Positions 8,840-17,938 of a stretch of 64,000 bases of DNA are shown in pieces. The position numbers and the translations under genes were made by a program. The notes beneath the pieces were generated by a model. It made no database searches, had not been told where the DNA came from, and worked only from the letters and a program-made list of their open reading frames with translations. The number at the start of each line of letters is the position of its first letter. Positions within the stretch are counted from its first letter, which is position 1. This DNA comes from an uncultured Bacilli bacterium (GTDB lineage Bacteria > Bacillota_I > Bacilli_A > RF39 > UBA660): positions 40,582 through 104,581 of the forward strand of contig CAKOLK010000003.1 in NCBI GenBank assembly GCA_934096275.1, read 5' to 3'.

Positions 8840-9304
8840 ATGAAAATAATTACTAATAAAGATGATTTAAATATAATTATCTATAAAAATGAAATAGACT
8901 GTGATCTAAAACAAAAAGATCTATTAGAAAAATACATAAAAAAAATAATACTAAATATTAAAAGAAAAAGTATTATAAACATAAATGGTTTCTATAAAAT
9001 AAATGTATACCATAACGAAAAGTTTGGTATAATCTTAGACATATTAAAAGAAGACGAACTAGATTTCTTCAAAGACTTCTTAGACTTTAAAGTAATAGTA
9101 AACTACAACAGTGATATTTACTTTTCATTCGATGATTACTTCATAATTAATAATAAAAACATATACTATAATGATAAGAAATATTATATAAACATTAAAA
9201 ATCTAAAACAAAAAGAAATATTAAAATTATCAGAGTTTGCAAAAATAATATATGGAGAACAACTCGAAGAAATCAAATCAAAACTAAAACTTGTATTAGC
9301 GTAA
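8840..9304 (+). CDS. Hypothetical protein, 154 residues
   Basis: I do not recognise this family. The protein is soluble, rich in lysine, isoleucine and asparagine, with alternating predicted beta strands (INGFYKINVYHN, DIYFSFDDYFII) and a C-terminal helix. It has no cysteine pairs, membrane segment or catalytic motif that I can see. The ATG follows AGGTG. It sits between the engB terminator and a pair of zincin-like genes without obvious functional linkage. Confidence 0.6.
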   Translation: MKIITNKDDLNIIIYKNEIDCDLKQKDLLEKYIKKIILNIKRKSIININGFYKINVYHNEKFGIILDILKEDELDFFKDFLDFKVIVNYNSDIYFSFDDYFIINNKNIYYNDKKYYINIKNLKQKEILKLSEFAKIIYGEQLEEIKSKLKLVLA

Positions 9305-9339
9305 TTTATATGTTATTATACTAAGAAAGAAGTGATAAT

Positions 9340-10044
9340 ATGTTTAAGTTTAATGAAGAAAAAATAAATAATTTAACAAGTGAAAAACTACAAAATAAAA
9401 TGGAAACATTTAAAAATAAAATGGAAGAAACATTTGATAATAAAGATTTAAAATATATGAATGATAATCTAGAAACACTAAGAATCTTTATATTAAAATC
9501 AAAACTATTTCAATATCCATATAAAGCAATGTATAACAATTTATCAAATGAATTAATGATTCTAGAAGAAGATGATACAATATACCATGAACTATTACAT
9601 CTATCATGTAATAATAGAAAAAGTAACAACACCATAAGAGGTTTTGCTCACTATACAAAAAAACAAAAAAACATCTTATCATTTGGTACTGGATTAGATG
9701 AAGTATATACTGAGATATTAGCAAACAGATTATTTAATAAAGAAATAAATGCAACAACTACAAAAACAGTAGAACTAGTATTACTATTAGAACAATTAAT
9801 AGATGATTTACCATCACTATATCTTAATTCAGACTTATATGAATTAGTTTTAGAACTAAGTAAATACACAAGTCTAAATGAATCATTAGAGTTCATATAC
9901 AACATTGATAGACTATATACATTAGAACAAAATATAAAAAATAATGATAAATACAATGAAATATATAGTAAAACACTATACTTCTTAAAACAATACCAAT
10001 ATAAAAGAAACTATCAAGAACAAAAGAAAAAAGTCCTAAAATAA
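9340..10044 (+). CDS. Small zincin-like protein, paralog 1
   Basis: A 234-residue protein of no recognised family. Near residue 87 it has YHELLHLSC, an HExxH zinc motif, followed about 33 residues later by GLDEVYTEILANRLF, whose glutamate could be the third ligand as in gluzincins. There is no signal peptide, so it would act in the cytoplasm. It is clearly paralogous to the next gene, with the same motif order and the block LYLNSDLYELV. Metalloprotease activity is inferred from motifs only. A TATTAT-type promoter and AAGAAAGAAGTG ribosome site precede it. Confidence 0.6.
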   Translation: MFKFNEEKINNLTSEKLQNKMETFKNKMEETFDNKDLKYMNDNLETLRIFILKSKLFQYPYKAMYNNLSNELMILEEDDTIYHELLHLSCNNRKSNNTIRGFAHYTKKQKNILSFGTGLDEVYTEILANRLFNKEINATTTKTVELVLLLEQLIDDLPSLYLNSDLYELVLELSKYTSLNESLEFIYNIDRLYTLEQNIKNNDKYNEIYSKTLYFLKQYQYKRNYQEQKKKVLK

Positions 10045-10067
10045 AGGAATACTTTTGTTCTTTTTAT
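10016..10067 (+). terminator. Terminator after zincin paralog 1
   Basis: AAGAACAAAAG inside the end of the gene pairs with CTTTTGTTCTT about 30 nt later, followed by TTTATAT. The loop is long, so efficiency is uncertain. Confidence 0.5.
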
Positions 10068-10133
10068 ATACATAAAACTTGTAATAAAAATAATTATATG
10101 TTATTATATTGTGCAAACAGGGAGGGTATTCAT

Positions 10134-10928
10134 ATGCTTAAAAAAGATCAAGAAAAAATAAAATCACAAGAAGAAAAATTACAAGAACAATTAGAAATAT
10201 ATCAAAAAACATTAGAAGAAATTCTTGGGGGATCAATTCAATATGAGAATATAGACAAAAAAATAGAAATATTTAAGAATAAAATGGAAGAAACTTTTGA
10301 CAAAGAAGATTTGAAAAATATGAATGAAAATCTAAAAACATTAAAAATTCATATATGTAAACCATATTTATCAAAAATATTGCAATATTTTACAAAAATG
10401 AAAGGATACTACTTACCAGAAGATAACACAATAGTACTTCTTGAAGAAGGCAATGTAATATATCATGAGTCATTACACTTATCATGTAATACTGGAAAAA
10501 GTGAAAAAAACATTATTGGATTTGATCGCTATACAAACAAAGATAAAAAAATATTATTCTTTGGTAAAGGATTAAACGAAATATATACTGAAATACTAGC
10601 AAATAGATTATTTGATAAAGAAATAAAAATCATCACTAATAAAACAGTAGAACTAGTATTACAATTAGAACAATTAATAGATGATTTACCATCTCTATAC
10701 CTTAATTCAGATTTATATGAATTAGTTATAAAACTAAGTGAATATACAGACATAAATGAAGCACTTGATTTTGTATACAATATTGATAGATTATATGAAA
10801 TAGAAACTAAAAAGAATGTTAAAAATCGTATCGAAAGATATGTTTCAGTATATCATAAAACACTACGTTTCTTAGTACAATGCCAATCTAAAAAAGAAAA
10901 ACAAGAAAAGAAGAAAAAAACAAAATAA
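10134..10928 (+). CDS. Small zincin-like protein, paralog 2
   Basis: A 264-residue paralog of the preceding gene with an extra N-terminal coiled-coil-like stretch (residues about 1-30, rich in K, E and Q). It has YHESLHLSC (HExxH) and GLNEIYTEILANRLF, the latter nearly identical to paralog 1. The start is taken at the ATG after GGGAGGG rather than an upstream in-frame ATG at 10098 that lacks a ribosome site. It has its own promoter-like region and terminator, so the two paralogs are separate units from a local duplication. Substrate unknown. Confidence 0.6.
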   Translation: MLKKDQEKIKSQEEKLQEQLEIYQKTLEEILGGSIQYENIDKKIEIFKNKMEETFDKEDLKNMNENLKTLKIHICKPYLSKILQYFTKMKGYYLPEDNTIVLLEEGNVIYHESLHLSCNTGKSEKNIIGFDRYTNKDKKILFFGKGLNEIYTEILANRLFDKEIKIITNKTVELVLQLEQLIDDLPSLYLNSDLYELVIKLSEYTDINEALDFVYNIDRLYEIETKKNVKNRIERYVSVYHKTLRFLVQCQSKKEKQEKKKKTK

Positions 10929-10950
10929 AAGAGCAATTTTGCTCTTTTTT
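10927..10950. terminator. Bidirectional terminator
   Basis: AAAGAGC and GCTCTTT arms with a short A/T loop and a T run, lying between the second zincin gene and the convergent membrane-protein gene. Confidence 0.8.
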
Positions 10951-11348
10951 TACTTAGTCTTTTTTAAAACTTTATCTTTCTTAGAAAAACATAAACAAGT
11001 ATAAAGAATTAAAAATACAAAACCTACAAATACAATTTTAGAATAATAAAGCATATAAACATTGTAAACAACATCACTAAAATAATGATTTGCTAAAAGA
11101 TATACACTAGTAAGAAAAACTAAATATATAATAGGACATACAATCGAAGCCTTAAAATCTTTCTTAATAAATAAGATTGTTAAACCAATACCACCAACAA
11201 CTATTAGAATAATACAAGGTAATGCTAAAGTGAAAAGTTCACCGAAGTAGAAGAAACTATCAGCAGTTTTACAAGCAACATATTGCATAATAGTTGTTAA
11301 AACTAAACTAATATAAAACAAGATTAAATATACTTTTTTATTCATCAT
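10950..11348 (-). CDS. Hypothetical membrane protein
   Basis: About 132 residues with four predicted membrane helices (LILFYISLVLTTIMQYVA, LFTLALPCIILIVVGGIGL, VCPIIYLVFLTSVYLLA, IVFVGFVFLILYTCLCF) and a basic C-terminus. No family recognised. A longer frame reaches 11378, but AAGGATGG supports the paired ATG codons at 11348/11345, which slightly overlap the end of the preceding gene. It is probably cotranscribed with that gene. Confidence 0.55.
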   Translation of the reverse strand: MMNKKVYLILFYISLVLTTIMQYVACKTADSFFYFGELFTLALPCIILIVVGGIGLTILFIKKDFKASIVCPIIYLVFLTSVYLLANHYFSDVVYNVYMLYYSKIVFVGFVFLILYTCLCFSKKDKVLKKTK

Positions 11349-11925
11349 ACTTAACACCATCCTTTGAAGATATCTCAATCAAATTAGAAATTATTGCAAG
11401 AATAGAGCTTCTATTTAAGTTGTACTCATAGTAAATCATATTAGGTTCAGCAATATCTCTAAAAAACTTATCTTTTAAGTTAATTTCATATCCAAAATAA
11501 TTATTTTGCATTATTTCATCAAATTGAACAGAACCACCTAAAAATAATGATTTAAAATTATACTTTTCAATTACATCATCACTTAATTTACATGCATTCT
11601 TAGTATCAGCATAAAATGAAGTTAAAAATTTAATTTTTTCATCATCATTAAAACCTTGTTTAAAATAATCACTATACTTAACATGCCCAGTAAAATTAGT
11701 TTTTTCATAATAAGAAATCAAATTATTAATCGAAGCAGTACAAGCATTCTTTTCCATAGTCGACAATTTTTGCTTATATGAAATAAGTCTTTTATTAAAC
11801 TCATCATTATCACTAATATAAAAACTGTCATTATAATTTAAACCATTATAAACAATAAGACCAATTACCCCTAAAACATAAAATACAAAAGCCCCCAATA
11901 CCATTAATTTAACTTTTTCTTTCAA
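11338..11925 (-). CDS. Hypothetical membrane-anchored protein
   Basis: A 195-residue protein with one N-terminal membrane helix (LMVLGAFVFYVLGVIGLIVY) and an extracytoplasmic, helical domain with two well spaced cysteines (NACTASI, NACKLSD) that might form a disulfide. No family recognised. GGAGG precedes the start. It is the first gene of a two-gene unit and divergent from dnaB. Confidence 0.6.
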   Translation of the reverse strand: MKEKVKLMVLGAFVFYVLGVIGLIVYNGLNYNDSFYISDNDEFNKRLISYKQKLSTMEKNACTASINNLISYYEKTNFTGHVKYSDYFKQGFNDDEKIKFLTSFYADTKNACKLSDDVIEKYNFKSLFLGGSVQFDEIMQNNYFGYEINLKDKFFRDIAEPNMIYYEYNLNRSSILAIISNLIEISSKDGVKYDE

Positions 11926-12023
11926 AATAAACTCCTCCTATCATATAAATAATAACATAATAAAATTATTAAGTCATCACTTTATGACAAAAAAACACAT
12001 GTTTTATAGTTTTTTACATTTTT

Positions 12024-12035
12024 AAATGCTATAAT
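12024..12035 (+). promoter_or_regulatory. Extended -10 promoter of dnaB
   Basis: AAATGCTATAAT is an extended minus-10 of the TGnTATAAT type about 28 nt before the dnaB start. No good minus-35 is visible. Upstream, GTCAT and ATGAC can form a small hairpin. Confidence 0.5.
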
Positions 12036-12062
12036 AAATTAAGTATTAAGGAAGTGATATAA

Positions 12063-13337
12063 ATGGTTTTACCCGCAGATAGTTACACAGTAATGAATAA
12101 AAGTTTAATAACAGATATAGATAAAAAAACACTAATAGATTTATACCAACCAATAATAGGCAATAAAGCAGTATCACTATACTTCACACTATTAAATGAT
12201 TTAAATAAACAAGAAATAATATCAACACCAAATACCCATCATCATTTACTAAGTATTATGCAAATGTCTCTTGAAGAAATAGTATCATCACGTGAAAAAC
12301 TAGAAGCCATTGGACTACTTAGAACATATCTAAAAAAAGATAATATTAATAACTATGTTTATATACTATATTCACCATTACAACCAAATGAATTCTTAAA
12401 TCATCCAATACTAAACGTTGTTTTATACAATAACTTAGGAAAAAAAGAATATCAAAAAATATTAGAAACATATAAAACACCAAGAATAACTTTAAAAGAC
12501 TACAAAGAAATATCATTAAAGTTTGATGAAGTATTCTCAAGTGTACCAGTATCTAATATAATACCAAATGAAGATATAATATCTAAAAATAAAACAGAAA
12601 TAACATTTAAAAATGCAATAGATTTTGAACTATTAATATCTGGTATAAATAGTAATATGATAAATGAAAAGATATTCACAAAAGATATAAGAGAACTAAT
12701 TAATAATTTATCATTTATTTATAATATAGATGTACTAACTATGCAAAATCTAATTAAAACAAGTATTACTGAAAAAGGTACAATAGATAAAGAAACTCTA
12801 AGAAAAAGTGCTAGAAACTTTTATCAATTTGAAAACAGTGGTAATCTTCCTACATTAATCTATTCAAAACAACCAGAACATTTAAAAAATCCAACTGGAG
12901 ATGTATCTAATAAAGCCAAAATGATTTATACTTTTGAAAATACTAATCCATATCAATTTATAAAGAGTAAATATAAAGATGGAAAAGTAATAAAAAAAGA
13001 TTTACTATTAATCGAAGAACTTTTAATAGATTTAAAACTAACCCCTGGAGTAGTTAATGTTTTACTTGACTATGTATTAAGAGTAAACAATAAAAAACTA
13101 AATAAAGCATATGTAGAAACAATTGCTAGTCATTGGAAAAGATTAGGTATAGAAACAGTAGAAGAAGCAATGAATATATGCATAAAAGAACATAAAAAGA
13201 CTATTAAGAAAGTACCTAATACAAACACTAAAACAAAAGAATCAGTACCAGAATGGTTTAATGAACAAATAAATAAAGATGAATTAAAAGAACAAGAAGA
13301 ACAAGAATTAAAAGATTTATTAAAACAATACTCTTGA
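12063..13337 (+). CDS. dnaB: Replication initiation and membrane attachment protein DnaB
   Basis: A 424-residue protein with the DnaB/DnaD-type architecture: an N-terminal winged-helix region (LIDLYQPIIGNKAVSLYFTLL) and a C-terminal DDBH2 domain containing YKDGKVIKKDLLLIEELL and NVLLDYVLRVNNKKLNKAYVETIASHW. In Bacillus it loads the replicative helicase together with DnaD and DnaI. There dnaB and dnaI are adjacent; here dnaI lies about 13 kb downstream, separated by surface-protein and housekeeping genes. The ATG follows AAGGAAGTGAT. Confidence 0.85.
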   Translation: MVLPADSYTVMNKSLITDIDKKTLIDLYQPIIGNKAVSLYFTLLNDLNKQEIISTPNTHHHLLSIMQMSLEEIVSSREKLEAIGLLRTYLKKDNINNYVYILYSPLQPNEFLNHPILNVVLYNNLGKKEYQKILETYKTPRITLKDYKEISLKFDEVFSSVPVSNIIPNEDIISKNKTEITFKNAIDFELLISGINSNMINEKIFTKDIRELINNLSFIYNIDVLTMQNLIKTSITEKGTIDKETLRKSARNFYQFENSGNLPTLIYSKQPEHLKNPTGDVSNKAKMIYTFENTNPYQFIKSKYKDGKVIKKDLLLIEELLIDLKLTPGVVNVLLDYVLRVNNKKLNKAYVETIASHWKRLGIETVEEAMNICIKEHKKTIKKVPNTNTKTKESVPEWFNEQINKDELKEQEEQELKDLLKQYS

Positions 13338-13362
13338 AAAACTTCCAGAAATAGTATAAAAT
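13334..13362 (+). promoter_or_regulatory. Promoter of the first poly-G surface gene
   Basis: TTGAAA at 13334 overlaps the dnaB stop codon; TAAAAT follows after 17 nt. The minus-35 context TTGAAAAAC is shared with the second poly-G gene. Confidence 0.6.
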
Positions 13363-13392
13363 TAACTTATAATAAACTATGGAGGCAAAACT

Positions 13393-15616
13393 ATGAAAAA
13401 CAAATATTCGTATGGGGGGGGGGGAAAAAAATTCTAGTAAAATAAACCCTTTATTTAAAGATATAAAAGAATATAATAAATATCTATTATCATTAATAGG
13501 TATTTTTGTACTATTACTTTCAGGTATTATTTCTTATAATTATACAAATACTTCTTATGCAAAATGGAGTAGTAGTGTAGAATCTAAAAATATTATTAAA
13601 TTGCATGTTAAATCTAATTTAGATGAAAGTGGGGCAAATGAACCTAAAATAACATCAAACATGATACCGGTATATTATGATGAAACAAATAGTGTATGGA
13701 GAAAAGCAGACGTTAAAAATAGCAAAGAACAATACAAATGGTATGATTATAATAACAAGATGTGGGCAAATGCAATTACTACCTTTCCTTATGAAGAAAA
13801 AGTTACTGACACTATTAAAAAAAATATTAATGTAATGCCATATTCACTTACATCTGAGTCAAGTAATAATGCAAATACTGCGGTAAATTCACAATACAAA
13901 ATGTCATTTACTACAACTAAAGCTAGTACCTTTTCTTTTGATTACAGTATGCTAAAAGGTACGAAAACATCAAAATTTCAAGTAACAATAAACGGTACTA
14001 CTGAAGTAAACAAAGACTTTTCAGGTAATTATAGTGATACTGTTTTTGGAGGAACTTATACCGACTCATTCTCTAAAAATCTTGAAGCAAATAAGAAATA
14101 TACAGTTATCATAAATGCAGAAGTTACATCATCTAATGCAGGTGCAGATAATAGTATTACAGTGTCAAATATAAATTTAACTAATGAATATACAAATTTT
14201 TCATATGAAAATAGTGGTTCAAAATTTACAGTGAATTATTATCTGAGCCATTCATATGCACTTGATCAAGTCACTGGTAAATACGTATTAGATTTAATCA
14301 ATACCTCGTCAGAATATTTGAAAGATAGTTATATATGTCCCAATACTACTTCAAATATTTGTGATGAAATATATAAAATAGTTGATATAACTTATGGACA
14401 CATGTGGTCTGCAGAGGTAACTGATGCAACAATAAATAGCTATGTATCATATACATCTAAAAATATAGAAAATGAATTCTCAAAAAAAGAAATTGGTGAA
14501 GAAATACCATTAGATAAAATAAGCACAATGTGGGTCTGGATACCAAGGTATACATATACTTATCTTAATACAAATACACCACAAGAAATAAGCATAAAGT
14601 TTGAAAAAGGAACATCAAGTAGTGGTACAATAAAATGCGTTGATAACGTAACATATACTGGTACAACTTCAGAAACATGTACTGATACAACAAATTCATC
14701 ATTAAAAACAGGAATTTCCACATATACGCATCCAGCATTTACATTTGGGGAAGATGAATTAACAGGAATATGGGTAGGCAAATTTACTAATAGTAGTTAC
14801 ATAATAAAAAAACCAGATGAAATAGTAGAAAATAATATAATAATAAAACCAAATGAAACATTTTTAAAATTAAGTGCATCAGAGGCGTTTAAAACAATAA
14901 GGACAATGGAAAAAACAAATAATATGTATAAGTTTAATCAAAAAAATGATACCATGTTTAATTGGAATGGGGAACTTTCATATGATTCGAACAACATAGA
15001 TACACACATGATGAAAAATATGGAATGGGGAGCAGTAGCATATTTTTCGCATTCTAAATATGGTAGATGTACAAATAGTATTTGTGAAGAAATAACAATT
15101 AATAATTGCACTGAAGCTATAACTGGTATTGGTGGTAATACAGTTGATGCAAACTACAGTTCATCAGCGTGTACAACCACTGAAAATAAATACAATGGTT
15201 CAAAAGGAAAAAAAGCAAGTACTACAGGAAATATATATGGAATATATGATATGAGTGGCAACGATACACTCGTAATGGGTAATGTAACCAGTTCATCAAA
15301 TCAATTTCAACCATCAAAAGCAGGAAATTGGAATACAACAACATATCCTTTAGCAAAATACTATGATAATTATTCAAATGGAGGATCAAGCGATACTTAT
15401 CAACGTGGAAAATTAGGAGATGCAACAGTTGAAATGGCTCCAACACGAGCATCGAGTGATAATTGGTATTCAGATTATACTATTTTTCCATATTATACAG
15501 AATCATGGTTTATTCGAGGAGGAAGCTATGTTAGTGACAGTGATGCAGGTATTTTTGCATTTGAAAGTGGTAATGGTGATGACAAAACTTCTAGATCAAT
15601 ATTAGTTATAAAATAG
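13393..15616 (+). CDS. Surface protein with lectin/FGE-like domain, poly-G frame switch (OFF as sequenced)
   Basis: GGAGG at 13381-13385 points to the ATG at 13393, which starts MKNKYSYGGG. With the 11 G present, this frame stops at TAG 13435 after 14 codons. The long frame (from 13412, 734 codons) is entered if the tract is 10 G. The downstream protein has a membrane segment (YLLSLIGIFVLLLSGIISY), a domain with NMIPVYYDETNSVWRKAD and WYDYNNKMWANA, a variable insert, TMWVWIPRYTYTYL, and a C-terminal lectin/FGE-sulfatase-like region with NIYGIYDMSGN and WFIRGGSY. The middle and end domains are shared with the pilin-like proteins at 54-60 kb. Ligand unknown. No enzymatic residues of a true sulfatase-modifying enzyme could be confirmed. 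Confidence 0.75.
13414..13424 (+). repeat. Mononucleotide tract of 11 G
   Basis: Eleven consecutive G near the start of the surface gene, directly followed by seven A. Gly codons in this genome are otherwise mostly GGA and GGT. Tract length decides the frame: 10 or 13 G would be ON, 11 or 12 G OFF. Confidence 0.9.
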
Positions 15617-15900
15617 CCTTTTGCATAAAATAAATAATCATCTAAAAAATGGTTAAGTTTTTTAATAAAAACCCATAAAAAATAACTTTTTCGTGCATTT
15701 TGTACGAAAAAACCAGTAAAAATGCGTACGTTTTGTACGAAAATTACTAAAAAAGCACTTTATATAAAACAATAAAAGACAAAAGTATCATCTAATTTAC
15801 ATTATGATGATACTTTTATTTTAAAATCTTCCAACTATTATTGATAAAATATCTTATAAATGATAAAATATCTTATAGATATTTCTAAAGGAGTGATAGT
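15617..15900 (+). other. Intergenic region with small repeats and terminator
   Basis: TTTTGTACGAAAA occurs at 15698-15710 and again at 15731-15743; the first copy forms a hairpin with TTTTTCGT upstream. A terminator hairpin (AAAAGTATCATC with GATGATACTTTT) lies at 15781-15819. A 19-bp tandem repeat beginning GATAAAATATCTTATA runs 15843-15861 and 15862-15880 just before the ireB ribosome site and may carry its promoter. No gene is seen. Confidence 0.6.
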
Positions 15901-16149
15901 ATGGAAGACAAGACTATGGTTTTTAATATTGACGATTTAAATAACTACATGGTCACTGAAACATTACTTAATGTAAAAAACAATCTTGAAGAAAAAGGAT
16001 ACAAAGGAATAGACCAAATAGTAGGCTATCTTCTTACGGGAGATGAAACATATATTTCTAATTATAAAGATTCAAGAAAAAAAATACAAAGTATAGAACG
16101 TGAAATAATCATAAAGACACTTGTTAAAAACTATCTAAGAGATTTATGA
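15901..16149 (+). CDS. IreB-family protein (UPF0297)
   Basis: An 82-residue protein matching the UPF0297/YrzL/IreB family: DKTMVFNIDDLNNYMVTETL, then EKGYKGIDQIVGYLLTGDETYIS. In Enterococcus, IreB is a substrate of the Ser/Thr kinase IreK and affects cephalosporin resistance; in other species the role is little known. AAAGGAGTGAT precedes the ATG. The stop TGA overlaps the ATG of ruvX, the conserved Bacillota arrangement. Confidence 0.93.
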   Translation: MEDKTMVFNIDDLNNYMVTETLLNVKNNLEEKGYKGIDQIVGYLLTGDETYISNYKDSRKKIQSIEREIIIKTLVKNYLRDL

Positions 16150-16559
16150 GATATTTAGGACTAGACTTAGGCAAAAAATCATTAGGAATATCTTTATCAG
16201 ATAAACTTGGTTTAATTGCATCATTTTATAAAAATATTAAAAGTGATGATGAAGAAGAGTTAATCGAAGAAATACTAAAAATAATTGAAAAAGAACATGT
16301 TGATGAAATAGTACTAGGACTACCTAAAAACATGAATGGTTCCTTAGGATTTCGTTGCGATGAAACAATAGAGTTTAAAGAAAAATTAGAACAAAAAACA
16401 AATAAAAAAGTTCATCTTGAAGACGAAAGACTAACTACTAAAGTAGCACAACAAGTACTAATAAATGCAGATGTGTCAAGAAAAAAAAGAAAAAAAGTAA
16501 TTGATGGAGTATCCGCCGTAGTGATACTACAATCGTTTTTAGATAAGGGAGGAAAATAA
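16146..16559 (+). CDS. ruvX: Putative pre-16S rRNA nuclease / Holliday junction resolvase (YqgF)
   Basis: A 137-residue RNase H-fold protein of the YqgF/RuvX family. Motifs: YLGLDLGKKSLGISLSD at the N-terminus with the first acidic residue, VLGLPKNMNGSLG, EDERLTT, and DGVSAVVILQSFLD with the last acidic residue. Known roles are 16S rRNA 5' maturation and possibly junction resolution. It overlaps ireB by 4 nt and is followed 1 nt later by the DUF1292 gene. Confidence 0.93.
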   Translation: MRYLGLDLGKKSLGISLSDKLGLIASFYKNIKSDDEEELIEEILKIIEKEHVDEIVLGLPKNMNGSLGFRCDETIEFKEKLEQKTNKKVHLEDERLTTKVAQQVLINADVSRKKRKKVIDGVSAVVILQSFLDKGGK

Positions 16560-16560
16560 T

Positions 16561-16860
16561 ATGGAAGAAAACAAAAATGAAGAATTAAGAGAAGATATGT
16601 TTATAGGATTCAATGAAAAAGGAGAACAAAAAACATTTTACAAACTTTTAGAATTTGATTCAAATGAAACAGGTAAACACTATCTTGCTTACACTGACAA
16701 CGAAACAGATGAAGAAGGAAACTTAAAAGCATATGGCTCAATAGTGATCGAAGAAGGAGATCATACAAAACTTGAACCAATTACAACTGAAAAAGAATGG
16801 AAAGTAATTGAAATGGCTCTTAAAGTTTTACAAGAAGAAGTGACAGATAAAAATGAATAG
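16561..16860 (+). CDS. DUF1292 protein (YrzB family)
   Basis: A 99-residue acidic protein with the DUF1292 pattern: EKGEQKTFYKLLEFDSNETGKHYLAYTD and a C-terminal EWKVIEMALK. Function is unknown across the family; it is conserved between ruvX and mltG in Bacillota. GGGAGG lies just before the ATG and the 3' end overlaps mltG by 8 nt. Confidence 0.9.
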   Translation: MEENKNEELREDMFIGFNEKGEQKTFYKLLEFDSNETGKHYLAYTDNETDEEGNLKAYGSIVIEEGDHTKLEPITTEKEWKVIEMALKVLQEEVTDKNE

Positions 16861-17938
16861 TAAGAATAAAAAGAAAAAAGTAAAGTTTAAAAAAGGCTTC
16901 AAAATCGGAGTCTTAGTCTTTTTACTTGTAATAATCATATTATCAACTACTATATACTTATTAACACCAGTATCAAGTAGTACTAAAAAAGAAATAATAA
17001 CAATTGAAAGTGGTACATCAACTAAAGAAATCGCAACAATTCTAAAAAATAAAAAGCTTATTAAAAGTAAAACATTCTTTACAATATACTCTAAAATAAA
17101 AAAAGCAAATTACTATGCAGCATCATATGAAATAAGTCCTAATATGTCACTTAATGAAATTATAAATGAATTACAAACAAATGGCACTAATATCAATGAA
17201 GTTACAATAACTATAAAAGAAGGACAAAATATGAGACAAATTGCTAAACTAATATCAGAAAATACTAGTATTAAATATGATGATATAATTAAAAAAACAA
17301 AAGAAAAAAAATACTTAGATAAATTAATTGATAAATATTGGTTTATTGAAAAAGATATAAAAAATGATAATCTTTACTATAATCTTGAAGGATATCTATT
17401 CCCAGATACATACCAAATCGATAAAAAAGAAACCAATATTGAAAATGTTTTTGAAGTCCTATTAAATCAAATGGACCAAGTATTAAGTGAATATAAGAAA
17501 GATATTGAAAAATCTAACTACAGCATTCACAAACTACTTACATTAGCATCAGTTACACAAAGCGAAGGTTATAATGAAGACGACTTTAAAAATATAGCAA
17601 GTGTTTTTTATAATAGAATGAAAGATGATATGCCTTTAGGTAGTTGTGTAACATCATACTATGGTGTTAAAAAAGAAATGACTGAAGCACTAACTAATTC
17701 AGACATTAATAATCAAAATGCCTACAACACACGCGGTAACAATCCAGCATTATTCCCAATTGGACCAATATCCGCTCCAGGTAAGAAAGCAATCGAAGCA
17801 GTAGTAAAACCAATTAAAACAAATTACTATTACTTTGTTTCAGACAAAAATCATAAATTATATTTTACAAAAACACTAAAAGAACATGAGCAAACAATAA
17901 ATAAATTAGAACAAGAAGGATTGTGGTTACAATGGTAG
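16853..17938 (+). CDS. mltG: Endolytic murein transglycosylase MltG
   Basis: A 361-residue YceG/MltG protein: basic cytoplasmic start, one membrane helix (GVLVFLLVIIILSTTIYLL), a LysM-like region, and the catalytic domain with EGYLFPDTY, TLASVTQSEGY and the conserved NNPALFPIGPISAPG. MltG cuts nascent glycan strands near the membrane and sets their length. With the SEDS protein at 38 kb it shows that this organism makes peptidoglycan and is not a wall-less mollicute. Confidence 0.95.
   Translation: MNSKNKKKKVKFKKGFKIGVLVFLLVIIILSTTIYLLTPVSSSTKKEIITIESGTSTKEIATILKNKKLIKSKTFFTIYSKIKKANYYAASYEISPNMSLNEIINELQTNGTNINEVTITIKEGQNMRQIAKLISENTSIKYDDIIKKTKEKKYLDKLIDKYWFIEKDIKNDNLYYNLEGYLFPDTYQIDKKETNIENVFEVLLNQMDQVLSEYKKDIEKSNYSIHKLLTLASVTQSEGYNEDDFKNIASVFYNRMKDDMPLGSCVTSYYGVKKEMTEALTNSDINNQNAYNTRGNNPALFPIGPISAPGKKAIEAVVKPIKTNYYYFVSDKNHKLYFTKTLKEHEQTINKLEQEGLWLQW

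Noticed and set aside
13412..13414. ATG at 13412 as the real start of the first poly-G protein
   Set aside because: It has no ribosome site and sits right at the tract, whereas GGAGG is well placed for 13393; the second poly-G gene shows the same design with only a TTG in that position.
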